Positions 32,624 to 40,428 of a stretch of DNA of 64,000 bases are shown piece by piece; positions within the stretch are counted from its first letter, which is position 1; every line of letters starts with the position of its first letter. The notes below the pieces were generated by a model, which saw nothing but the letters and a program-made list of their open reading frames with translations, made no database searches and was not told the origin of the DNA. The translations under genes and the position numbers were made by a program. Location: NCBI RefSeq assembly GCF_016909575.1, contig NZ_JAFBGA010000008.1:248001-312000 (forward strand), in the 5' to 3' direction. This DNA is from Streptomyces sp. HB132. Its GTDB lineage: Bacteria; Actinomycetota; Actinomycetes; Streptomycetales; Streptomycetaceae.

Positions 32624-33451
32624 ATGAGCCCGTTCACCGGCTCCGCCCCGCGCACGGAGCGCTGGGAGCATCTGCGTCTGACCATCGACGAGGGCGTGGC
32701 GACCGTCACGCTCGCCCGCCCCGACAAGCTCAACGCACTCACCTTCGGCGCCTACGCCGACCTGCGCGACCTTCTCGCCGAGCTGTCCCGCGAACGCTCA
32801 GTGCGGGCGCTCGTGCTCGCCGGTGAGGGGCGGGGGTTCTGCTCCGGTGGCGATGTCGACGAGATCATCGGCGCCACGCTCGCGATGGACACCGCGCAGC
32901 TCCTGGACTTCAACCGGATGACCGGACAGGTCGTACGGGCCCTGCGGGAGTGCCCCTTCCCCGTGATCGCCGCCGTCCACGGAGTGGCCGCGGGCGCCGG
33001 GGCGGTCCTCGCGCTGGCCGCGGACTTCCGGGTCGCCGCCCCCTCCGCCCGCTTCGCCTTCCTCTTCACCGCGGTCGGCCTGTCCGGCGGTGACATGGGT
33101 GCCGCCTATCTCCTGCCCCGCGTCGTCGGCCTCGGCCACGCCACCCGCATCCTCATGCTCGGCGAACCCGTCCGTGCCCCCGAGGCCGAGCGCATCGGAC
33201 TGATCAGCGAGCTGACCGGTGAGGGGGAGACCGGCACCCGCTCCGCCGCACTGGCCCAACGGCTCGCCGACGGACCCGCCCTCGCCCTCGCACAGACGAA
33301 GGCGCTGCTCACCGCCGAGCTCGACATGCCTCTCGCCGCGTCCGTGGAGATGGACGCCGCCACCCAGGCACTCCTGATGAACGGCGAGGACTACGCCGAG
33401 TTCCACGCCGCCTTCACCGAGAAGCGCCCGCCGAAGTGGCGGGGCAGGTAG
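32624..33451 (+). CDS. Crotonase-family protein (enoyl-CoA hydratase-like)
   Basis: Crotonase-fold CoA enzyme of 275 residues. The oxyanion-hole segments are present (GEGRGFCSGGDVDEI and HGVAAGAGAVLALAADFRVA). Lining up by eye with rat crotonase, both catalytic Glu positions are changed: FAFLFTAVGLSGGD has no Glu at the PExxLG site, and HATRILMLG has Arg-Ile in place of the second. GGAGGGG lies nine bases before ATG. First gene of the plus-strand aromatic-CoA unit, four bases before the fused hydroxylase; it probably handles a ring or post-ring CoA intermediate. Confidence 0.88.
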   Translation: MSPFTGSAPRTERWEHLRLTIDEGVATVTLARPDKLNALTFGAYADLRDLLAELSRERSVRALVLAGEGRGFCSGGDVDEIIGATLAMDTAQLLDFNRMTGQVVRALRECPFPVIAAVHGVAAGAGAVLALAADFRVAAPSARFAFLFTAVGLSGGDMGAAYLLPRVVGLGHATRILMLGEPVRAPEAERIGLISELTGEGETGTRSAALAQRLADGPALALAQTKALLTAELDMPLAASVEMDAATQALLMNGEDYAEFHAAFTEKRPPKWRGR

Positions 33452-33455
33452 CGCG

Positions 33456-35741
33456 ATGCCTTCCGCGGACACGGGGCGGATCGCGGTCATCGGCGGAGGA
33501 CCCGGCGGGCTGTACGCCGCCGCCCTCCTGAAGCGGCTGGGCCCCGGCCGCGAGATCACCGTGTGGGAGCGCAACGCCCCCGACGACACCTTCGGCTTCG
33601 GCGTGGTCCTCTCCGACGAGACGCTCGGCGGCATCGAGCACGCCGACCCCGTCGTGTACCGGGCCCTGAGCGACGCGTTCGTCCGATGGGACACCATCGA
33701 CGTCGTGCACCGGGGGGCGACCCAGACCTCCGGCGGCCACGGCTTCGCCGCGCTGGGCCGCCGTACGCTGCTCCGGATCCTGCACGAACGCTGCGCATCC
33801 CTCGGCGTGCGGCTCAACTTCCGGGCCGAGGCGCCGCCGGCTGCGGAACTCGCCGCCCACCACGACCTGGTCATCGCCGCCGACGGAGTGCACAGCGCCA
33901 CCCGCGAAGCCCACGCCCGACACTTCCGCCCCACGGTCACCGACCACCGCAACCGTTACATCTGGCTCGCCGCCGACTTCGCTTTCGACGCCTTCCGCTT
34001 CGAGATCGCCGAGACCGAGTACGGCGTGATGCAGTTGCACGCCTATCCCTACGCGGCCGGCGCCTCCACCGTCATCGTCGAGATGCGCGAAGAGGTCTGG
34101 CGGGCGGCCGGCCTCGATACCTGCGAGACCGCGGAGTCCGCCGAGCGCTGCGCCAAGGTCTTCACCGAGGCCCTGGGCGGCCGGCCGCTGCGCTCCAACA
34201 AGTCCTCCTGGCTCACCTTCGCCACCGTGAGCAACGCGCACTGGTCGCACGGCGGCACGGTCCTCATCGGCGACGCCGCCCACACCGCCCACTTCTCCAT
34301 CGGCTCGGGCACCAAGCTCGCCGTCGAGGATGCCCTGGCGCTGGCGGCCTGCGTCGAGGAGCAGCCTGACCTGCACACCGCCCTCGCCGCCTACGAGGCC
34401 GAGCGCCGTCCCGTCGTCCTGTCCACCCAGCGCGCCGCCGCGGCCAGCCTGCGCTGGTTCGAGGAACTCCCGACCTACGTCGACCAGCCACCCCGGCGGT
34501 TCGCCTTCAACCTCCTCACCCGCAGCCGCCGCGTCACCCACGACAACCTGCGGATGCGCGATCCCGGCTTCACCGGGGCGGTCGAGGAGGAGTTCGGGTG
34601 CCCGCCCGGCACCCCGCCGATGTTCACCCCGCTGCGTCTGCGCGGCCTCGAACTCCGCAACCGTGTCGTCGTCTCGCCCATGGACATGTACTCCGCCGTC
34701 GACGGCGTGCCCGGCGACTTCCACCTCGTCCACCTCGGCGCCCGCGCGCTCGGCGGAGCCGGTCTCGTGATGACCGAGATGGTCTGCGTCAGCCCCGAGG
34801 GCCGCATCACCCCCGGCTGCACAGGACTGTGGACCGGTGGACAGGCCGAGGCGTGGACGAGGATCACGCGCTTCGTCCACGAGGCCGCCCCCGGCGCCGC
34901 GATCGGCGTCCAGCTCGGCCACTCCGGCCGCAAGGGCTCGACCCGGCTCATGTGGGAGGGCATCGACCAGCCGCTGGACGACGGCAACTGGCCGGTCAGC
35001 GCAGCCTCCCCCCTCCCTTACGCGCGCGGGGTCAACCAGATCCCGCAGGAGCTGGACAGAGCCGGGATGGACAGGGTCCGGGACCGGTTCACCGAGGCGG
35101 CCCGCCGGGCCGCACACTGCGGATTCGACCTCCTCGAACTGCACTGCGCCCACGGCTATCTGCTCTCCGGCTTCCTCTCCCCGCTCACCAACCTGCGCAC
35201 GGACGACTACGGCGGGTCCTTGGAGAACCGGCTCCGCTTCCCCCTGGAGGTCTTCGACGCGGTCCGCGCCGCATGGCCCGAGGGCCGGCCCATGACCGTA
35301 CGGATCTCCGCCACGGACTGGACACGGGGCGGCACGAGCGACGAGGACGCCGTGGCGGTCGCCCGTGCCTTCGCCGCCCACGGTGCGGACGCCATCGACG
35401 TCTCCACCGGTCAGGTCGTCGCGGAGGAACGCCCCGAGTACGGCCGCTCGTACCAGACCCCGTACGCCGACCGGATCCGCAACGCGCTGGACGTGCCCGT
35501 CATCGCCGTCGGCGCCATCTCCTCCTGGGACGACGTCAACTCGCTGCTGCTCGCAGGCCGTGCCGACCTCTGCGCACTGGCCCGCCCGCACCTCTACGAC
35601 CCGCACTGGACGCTGCACGCGGCGGCCGAGCAGGGCTACGCGGGGCCCGGAGTCTCCTGGCCGCTTGCGTACCGCGCGGGCAGCCGCACTCCGCCGACGG
35701 GCCGCACCGACGGGCCGAAGCCCCGGCTCACCCTGGACTGA
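33456..35741 (+). CDS. Fused FAD monooxygenase / Old Yellow Enzyme reductase (2-aminobenzoyl-CoA or salicylyl-CoA hydroxylase type)
   Basis: Bifunctional flavoenzyme, 761 residues. Residues 1-370: FAD-dependent aromatic hydroxylase with GxGxxG (AVIGGGPGGLYAAALL) and the flavin motif VLIGDAAHTAHF. Residues about 385-750: FMN-dependent OYE-like reductase with FTPLRLRGLELRNRVVVSPM, IGVQLGHSGRKGS, LLELHCAHGYLLSGFLSPLT and YGGSLENRLRF. This exact fusion is known as 2-aminobenzoyl-CoA monooxygenase/reductase in Azoarcus evansii and is annotated as salicylyl-CoA 5-hydroxylase in other actinomycetes. It hydroxylates and then reduces the CoA-bound ring. Confidence 0.92.
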   Translation: MPSADTGRIAVIGGGPGGLYAAALLKRLGPGREITVWERNAPDDTFGFGVVLSDETLGGIEHADPVVYRALSDAFVRWDTIDVVHRGATQTSGGHGFAALGRRTLLRILHERCASLGVRLNFRAEAPPAAELAAHHDLVIAADGVHSATREAHARHFRPTVTDHRNRYIWLAADFAFDAFRFEIAETEYGVMQLHAYPYAAGASTVIVEMREEVWRAAGLDTCETAESAERCAKVFTEALGGRPLRSNKSSWLTFATVSNAHWSHGGTVLIGDAAHTAHFSIGSGTKLAVEDALALAACVEEQPDLHTALAAYEAERRPVVLSTQRAAAASLRWFEELPTYVDQPPRRFAFNLLTRSRRVTHDNLRMRDPGFTGAVEEEFGCPPGTPPMFTPLRLRGLELRNRVVVSPMDMYSAVDGVPGDFHLVHLGARALGGAGLVMTEMVCVSPEGRITPGCTGLWTGGQAEAWTRITRFVHEAAPGAAIGVQLGHSGRKGSTRLMWEGIDQPLDDGNWPVSAASPLPYARGVNQIPQELDRAGMDRVRDRFTEAARRAAHCGFDLLELHCAHGYLLSGFLSPLTNLRTDDYGGSLENRLRFPLEVFDAVRAAWPEGRPMTVRISATDWTRGGTSDEDAVAVARAFAAHGADAIDVSTGQVVAEERPEYGRSYQTPYADRIRNALDVPVIAVGAISSWDDVNSLLLAGRADLCALARPHLYDPHWTLHAAAEQGYAGPGVSWPLAYRAGSRTPPTGRTDGPKPRLTLD

Positions 35742-35794
35742 ACGTCAGACAGTCGCGGCAGCGGGACCGGCACGGGATGGAGGAGGAGGCCGAC

Positions 35795-36616
35795 TCAGGC
35801 GCCGGCCCGGACGAAGTCGGCCCCCACGTCCCGCAGCCGGCCGTGCAGCAGCCCGAACACCTCCGCCGAGCGCCCGCCCGGCCAGTCCTTCGGCAGCAGC
35901 TCGCCGGGCAGCCCCGGGTCGGCGTACGGCAGTTGCCGCCAGGAGTCGAGCGCGCGGAGGTAGTCCCGGTAGGCGTCCTCCGGGTCCGGCGCGCCCGCGC
36001 CCGCCCGTGCCTCCCAGGTCCGCAGGACCGGCTCCTGCTGATCCAGGAAATCGAGGTGGAGCCGGGCGATCGCGTCCAGGTCCCACCAGCGCGCCACGGC
36101 CTCCGCCGTCGCGGCGAAGCCGAGGTGCTCACCACGGAACAGGTCGACGTACGGGGCGAGTCCGAGGCGCTCCAGAGTGTGCCGCGTCTCCTCGTACAGC
36201 CCGGCGGGGGCGATCCACACACCGGGCGCCGCCGTGCCGAATCCGAGCCGGCCAAGGCGTGAGCGCAGCAGGTGACGCTTGTGGCGCTCGGCCTCGGGTA
36301 CGGAGAAGACGGCGAGCACCCAGCCGTCGCCGATCCGGGGCGCCGGACGCCGGTAGATCCGCCGGTCGCCGTCGTCCAGCAGCTGACGGGCGTCGGACGA
36401 CAGGGCGTACCCGGCCGCCCCGTCCGCGGTACGGGCGGGGACGAGCAGCCCACGGCGCTTGAGGCGGGAGACGGACGAGCGCACGGACGGGGCGTCGACC
36501 CCCACCGCGTGCAGCAGCCGGATCAGCTCGGAGACCGCCAGCGGGGCGTTGCCGGGCTGACGGCCGTAGGCGCCGTAGAGGCTGACGATCAGGGAACGCG
36601 GGGTGTGCTCGGCCAC
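35795..36616 (-). CDS. PaaX-family transcriptional regulator
   Basis: PaaX-type repressor of 273 residues: N-terminal winged helix (RSLIVSLYGAYGRQ, GVDAPSVRSSVSRLKRRGLL) and the C-terminal PaaX domain (GWVLAVFSVPEAERHKRHLL, GVWIAPAGLYEETRHTLERL). PaaX proteins respond to aryl-CoA thioesters such as phenylacetyl-CoA; here the aryl-CoA made by the adjacent ligase is the likely inducer. GTG start, four bases downstream of the ligase stop, so it is co-transcribed with the ligase and may control both divergent units. Confidence 0.9.
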   Translation of the reverse strand: MAEHTPRSLIVSLYGAYGRQPGNAPLAVSELIRLLHAVGVDAPSVRSSVSRLKRRGLLVPARTADGAAGYALSSDARQLLDDGDRRIYRRPAPRIGDGWVLAVFSVPEAERHKRHLLRSRLGRLGFGTAAPGVWIAPAGLYEETRHTLERLGLAPYVDLFRGEHLGFAATAEAVARWWDLDAIARLHLDFLDQQEPVLRTWEARAGAGAPDPEDAYRDYLRALDSWRQLPYADPGLPGELLPKDWPGGRSAEVFGLLHGRLRDVGADFVRAGA

Positions 36617-36620
36617 GTGA

Positions 36621-38240
36621 TCACTCTAAGGCGCCGGGGTCCCGCAGCAGGAAGCGCTGGAGCTTTCCCGTCGCGGTCCTCGGGAGCGCGGGCAGGAACT
36701 CGAAGACGCGCGGGCACTTGTGCGGTGTCAGCTCCGCCTTCATGTGCGTCCGCAGGTCGTCGGCAGACGGCAGTGCGTCCTCGCGCGGCACGACGTACGC
36801 GACGACGATCTGTCCGCGCAGATCGTCCGCCCGGCCCACCACGGCGGCCTCGGCCACGTCGGGGTGGCGCAGAAGTGCCTCCTCGACCTCCGGGCCCGCG
36901 ATGTTGTACCCGGCGGAGATGATCATGTCGTCGGCGCGGGCGACGTAGCGGAAGTAACCGTCGGGCTCACGGACGTAGGTGTCGCCGGTGATGTTCCAGC
37001 CGTGGCGTACGTACACCCGCTGCCGTTCGTCGGCGAGATACCGGCAGCCGACCGGGCCCCGCACGGCCAGCAGCCCGGGTTCGCCGTCGGGGAGTTCCTC
37101 GCCCTCCGCGTCCACCACACGCGCCTGCCAGCCGGGCACCGGGACGCCGGTGGTGCCGGGGCGGACGGCCTCGTCGGCGGCGGAGATGAAGATGTGCAGC
37201 AGTTCGGTGGCCCCGATGCCGTTGATGATGCGCAGCCCCGTCCGCTCGTACCAGGACCGCCAGGTCGCGGCGGGCAGGTTCTCCCCGGCCGAGACGCAGC
37301 GCCGCAGCGCGGACAGGTCGTGGCCGTCGAGCGCGTCGAGCATCACGCGGTACGCGGTCGGCGCGGTGAACAGGACGGAGACCCGGTGGGCGGCGAGTGC
37401 GGGCAGCAGTTGCTTGGGGCCGGCCTGTTCCAGCAGCAGGGCGGAGGCACCGGCCCGCAGTGGGAAGATCACCAGCCCGCCGAGCCCGAACGTGAATCCG
37501 AGCGGCGGACTGCCCGTGAACACGTCGTCGGGGCCCGGCCGCAGGACGTGCCGGGCGAAGGTGTCGGCGACGGCCAGCACATCCCGGTGGGCGTGCATGC
37601 AGCCCTTGGGCCGGCCGGTGGTGCCCGAGGTGAACGCGATCAGGGCGATGTCGTCGGCGGCGGTGTCCACCGTCGGGTAGGGACCCGGCCGGGCGGCTGC
37701 CCGTACCGTCAGGTCGTCGTCGGAGTCGCCCCCGTACGTCGTGACGCGCAGCCCGGGCACCTGGGCCCCGGCCAGGTCGTCGGCCGACCTGACGTCGCAC
37801 AGGGCGTGGCCGACGCGGGCGATGGAACAGATCGTGGCGAGCTCCGACGCCCGCTGCCGGTCCAGGACCGTCACGGCGATCGCGCCGGCCTTCATGACGG
37901 CGAGCCAGCAGGCCGCGAGCCAGGGCGTGGTGGGGCCGCGCAGCAGCACGCGGTTGCCGGGGACGACGCCCAGATCGTGTGTCAGCACCTGGGCGATCCG
38001 GTCCACCCGGTCCCGGAGCTCCCCGTAGCTCCACACGCCGCCGTCGCCGCTGAGGAACGCGGGACGGTCCGGGCCGAGGCGGTCGGCGGTGCGGTCGAGC
38101 AGCTCGTATCCGCAGTTCAGCCGGTGCGGGTAGGCCAGTTCGGGGAGGTCGAAGACCAGCTCGGGCCGGTCCTCGGCGGGCGGGAGATGGTCGTGCGCGA
38201 AGGTGTCGGTGTGCGCGCTCGCGGTATCTGACGGCTTCAT
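36621..38240 (-). CDS. Aryl-CoA ligase (2-aminobenzoate/benzoate-CoA ligase type)
   Basis: AMP-forming acyl-CoA synthetase, 539 residues. ANL motifs: P-loop IAFTSGTTGRPKGCMH, INGIGATELLHIFIS (A5), YVRHGWNITGDTYVREPDGY (A7), RADDMIISAGYNIAGPEVEE (A8) and the C-terminal catalytic Lys in PRTATGKLQRF. The EGATEL-type segment reading GIGATELLHIFIS is typical of benzoate- and 2-aminobenzoate-CoA ligases. It would supply the substrate of the divergently encoded fused hydroxylase. GGGGGCG precedes the ATG. Confidence 0.9.
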   Translation of the reverse strand: MKPSDTASAHTDTFAHDHLPPAEDRPELVFDLPELAYPHRLNCGYELLDRTADRLGPDRPAFLSGDGGVWSYGELRDRVDRIAQVLTHDLGVVPGNRVLLRGPTTPWLAACWLAVMKAGAIAVTVLDRQRASELATICSIARVGHALCDVRSADDLAGAQVPGLRVTTYGGDSDDDLTVRAAARPGPYPTVDTAADDIALIAFTSGTTGRPKGCMHAHRDVLAVADTFARHVLRPGPDDVFTGSPPLGFTFGLGGLVIFPLRAGASALLLEQAGPKQLLPALAAHRVSVLFTAPTAYRVMLDALDGHDLSALRRCVSAGENLPAATWRSWYERTGLRIINGIGATELLHIFISAADEAVRPGTTGVPVPGWQARVVDAEGEELPDGEPGLLAVRGPVGCRYLADERQRVYVRHGWNITGDTYVREPDGYFRYVARADDMIISAGYNIAGPEVEEALLRHPDVAEAAVVGRADDLRGQIVVAYVVPREDALPSADDLRTHMKAELTPHKCPRVFEFLPALPRTATGKLQRFLLRDPGALE

Positions 38241-38267
38241 GAAGCATCGCCCCCTTGTCGCCCTTGG

Positions 38268-38295
38268 AGCGTATCGTTTGGGTGACGGTAGTCAA
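38268..38295 (-). promoter_or_regulatory. Promoter of the ligase-paaX unit with possible operator
   Basis: On the minus strand TTGACT (38290-38295) and TACGCT (38268-38273) are separated by 16 bases and lie 28 bases before the ligase start. The gap to the divergent dehydrogenase also holds TATCG (38272-38276) inverted as CGATA (38303-38307), a possible PaaX half-site pair. Confidence 0.5.
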
Positions 38296-38331
38296 CGGTC
38301 CGCGATAAGTCGTGACAAGAGAGGCGCCGGT

Positions 38332-39465
38332 ATGACGGCATTCTCCCTCGATCCCGGTCGAACCGCCTGGTGCGACGAGCTGTACAACCTCGCCCGCGAC
38401 GAGCTGCGCCCCCTCGCGGAGAAGGGCGAGCCCGGCCGCGTCAACCGCCCTCTCGTCGCCGCCCTCGGCGGGCTGGGGCTCCTGGACCGGCTCTTCGGAT
38501 CGGGTGCGCTCGATCTCTGCCTGCTGCGCGAATCGCTGGCGCGCGGCTGCACCGAGGCGGAGACCGCACTCGCACTCCAGGGCCTCGGTGCCGGTCCGGT
38601 CCGCCGGGTCGGCACCGACGCCCAGCGCGCACGCTGGCTCCCCGAGGTGCGCGCGGGGCGGGCGGTCGCCGCCTTCGCGCTCAGCGAGCCGGGCGCCGGA
38701 TCCGACGCGGCCGCGCTCGCCCTCGCCGCACGGCCCGCGCCCGACGGGGACGGCTGGCGGCTCTCGGGGGAGAAGTGCTGGATCTCCAACGCCCCGGAAG
38801 CCGACTTCTACACCGTCTTCGCCCGGACGGGCGAAGACGCCGGCGCCCGCGGCGTCACCGCGTTCCTCGTCCCCGCCGACCGTCCGGGGCTCACCGGAAC
38901 GGCGCTGGAGATGCTCTCCCCGCACCCCGTCGGCGCGCTCGACTTCGACGAGGTGCCGGTGACCGCCGAGGACGTGCTCGGCGAACCCGGCCGGGGGTTC
39001 CGGGTCGCCATGGACACCCTGAACCTCTTCCGGCCCAGCGTCGGAGCGTTCGCCGTCGGCATGGCGCGCGCCGCGCTCGACGCCACCCTCGAGCACACGG
39101 CGCACCGCACCGCCTTCGGGTCCCCGCTCAAGGACCTGCAGGCCGTCTCGCACCAGGTGGCCGAGATGGCCACCCGCACCGAGGCCGCCCGGCTCCTCGT
39201 GTACGCGGCCGCCGCCGCCCACGACGCGGGTGAGCCGGGCGTGCCCCGGCGCGCCGCCATGGCCAAGCTGTACGCCACCGAGACCGCGCAGTACGTCGTC
39301 GACGCGGCCGTCCAGTTGCACGGCGCCCGGGCCCTGGAGCGGGGGCATCTGCTCGAACACCTCTACCGGGAGGTCCGCGCGCCCCGGATCTACGAGGGCG
39401 CCACCGAGGTGCAGCGCACCATCATCGCCAAGGAGCTGTACGCGACACAGGAGACGTCCGCATGA
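38332..39465 (+). CDS. Acyl-CoA dehydrogenase
   Basis: FAD-dependent acyl-CoA dehydrogenase of 377 residues. FALSEPGAGSDAAALALAA and KCWISNAPEADFYTVFA form the FAD/substrate sites; the catalytic Glu lies in RIYEGATEVQRTIIAKELY near the C-terminus. In this setting it probably oxidises a dearomatised or ring-opened CoA ester. ATG follows AGAGAGGCGCCGGT. Divergent from the ligase and coupled to ridA by ATGA. Confidence 0.9.
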   Translation: MTAFSLDPGRTAWCDELYNLARDELRPLAEKGEPGRVNRPLVAALGGLGLLDRLFGSGALDLCLLRESLARGCTEAETALALQGLGAGPVRRVGTDAQRARWLPEVRAGRAVAAFALSEPGAGSDAAALALAARPAPDGDGWRLSGEKCWISNAPEADFYTVFARTGEDAGARGVTAFLVPADRPGLTGTALEMLSPHPVGALDFDEVPVTAEDVLGEPGRGFRVAMDTLNLFRPSVGAFAVGMARAALDATLEHTAHRTAFGSPLKDLQAVSHQVAEMATRTEAARLLVYAAAAAHDAGEPGVPRRAAMAKLYATETAQYVVDAAVQLHGARALERGHLLEHLYREVRAPRIYEGATEVQRTIIAKELYATQETSA

Positions 39466-39863
39466 ATCCGATCACCCGGATCAACCCCGCCGAACTCGCC
39501 CCGCCCACCGGCTTCTCGCACGCCGTCACGGCCGCCGGCGGCCGACTGGTCTTCCTCGCCGGCCAGACCGCGCTGGACGGCGACGGGAAAGTCGTCGGTG
39601 ACACCCTGCCGGAGCAGTTCGAGACGGCCCTGGGCAACCTGCTCACGGCCCTGCGCGCGGCGGGAGGCGCCCCGACGGCCCTGGCAAGGGTCACCGTGTA
39701 CGCCACCGATGTGGCCGACTACCGTGCGCACGCCTCCGAACTCGGCGCCGTCTGGCGGAGGATGGCGGGACGTGAGTACCCGGCCATGGCCGTCGTCGGG
39801 GCCGTCAGGCTCTGGGACGAACAGGCCATGGTCGAGCTCGACGGCATCGCCGTCCTGGACTGA
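39462..39863 (+). CDS. RidA-family protein (YjgF/YER057c/UK114) without the deaminase arginine
   Basis: A 133-residue trimeric RidA-fold protein (FSHAVTAAGGRLVFLAGQTA, LARVTVYATDVADYRAH, MAVVGAVRLWDEQAMVELDG). The Arg that binds imine carboxylates in true RidA (PARxxV) is replaced: here it reads YPAMAVVGAV. So it is unlikely to be a 2-imino-acid deaminase and may bind or hydrolyse an imine/enamine made when the aminobenzoyl-CoA ring is opened. Overlaps the dehydrogenase stop by four bases. Confidence 0.88.
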   Translation: MNPITRINPAELAPPTGFSHAVTAAGGRLVFLAGQTALDGDGKVVGDTLPEQFETALGNLLTALRAAGGAPTALARVTVYATDVADYRAHASELGAVWRRMAGREYPAMAVVGAVRLWDEQAMVELDGIAVLD

Positions 39864-40029
39864 CACGGCCCCTCCGTCACACCCGGTGCGCACACCCGGC
39901 CGCCGAAGTGCCGGAGATGCCTGTCCTGCCCGGGTAGCGGCGTGCACGCTGCGGAGTGAGGCTGAAGGTGCAGGGATGTGTCCCGGCCCTGAGCATGGAC
40001 CGCAGGCACGCACGCAGGGAGGCGAAAGC

Positions 40030-40374
40030 ATGGCAGGTGGACCGCCTCCGCGCGTCGTGGACACCTCGCCCGACGGGGAGGGCTTCACGGTGCGTGATGA
40101 GGCGTGCGGTCACCCGCGCGCCGGCGAAGGCGTCCGCGGGCTGCCCGACGAACTGCCGGACGAACCGCTGCATCTGCCCCTGAACGCCGACCGGGTGCTG
40201 CGGAGGGGAGGGCGGCACGGGGCGGCCCCGCCGGAAAGCCCCCATGTCATGCCGTGTGACCGCGGGCGAACAGGGCAGGCGCCGTTCTGTGACCACAGCG
40301 GGACGAGTGCCGATCATGACCACCGCGAACCGGAACCAGCGGGCCGCCCACCGCGCGGCGCGCCGGACGGGTGA
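40030..40374 (+). CDS. Small protein with a degenerate CDGSH-like Fe-S motif
   Basis: A 114-residue protein, ATG preceded by a strong site GGGAGGCGAAAGC. Residues about 80-96 read PCDRGRTGQAPFCDHSG. Set against the CDGSH pattern C-x-C-x2-S/T-x3-P-x-C-D-G-x-H, the first Cys, Thr, Pro, Cys and Asp line up with exact spacing, but the second Cys is Arg and the His is displaced by two. It therefore cannot hold a normal 2Fe-2S cluster as mitoNEET-type proteins do. High third-position GC supports coding. Alternatives: an unrelated protein with a chance match, or a decaying gene. Confidence 0.55.
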   Translation: MAGGPPPRVVDTSPDGEGFTVRDEACGHPRAGEGVRGLPDELPDEPLHLPLNADRVLRRGGRHGAAPPESPHVMPCDRGRTGQAPFCDHSGTSADHDHREPEPAGRPPRGAPDG

Positions 40375-40428
40375 ACCGAGTCAGGCGATATATCACTATT
40401 CGGTGGCCTTTGTTCCGGAACACCCGTC

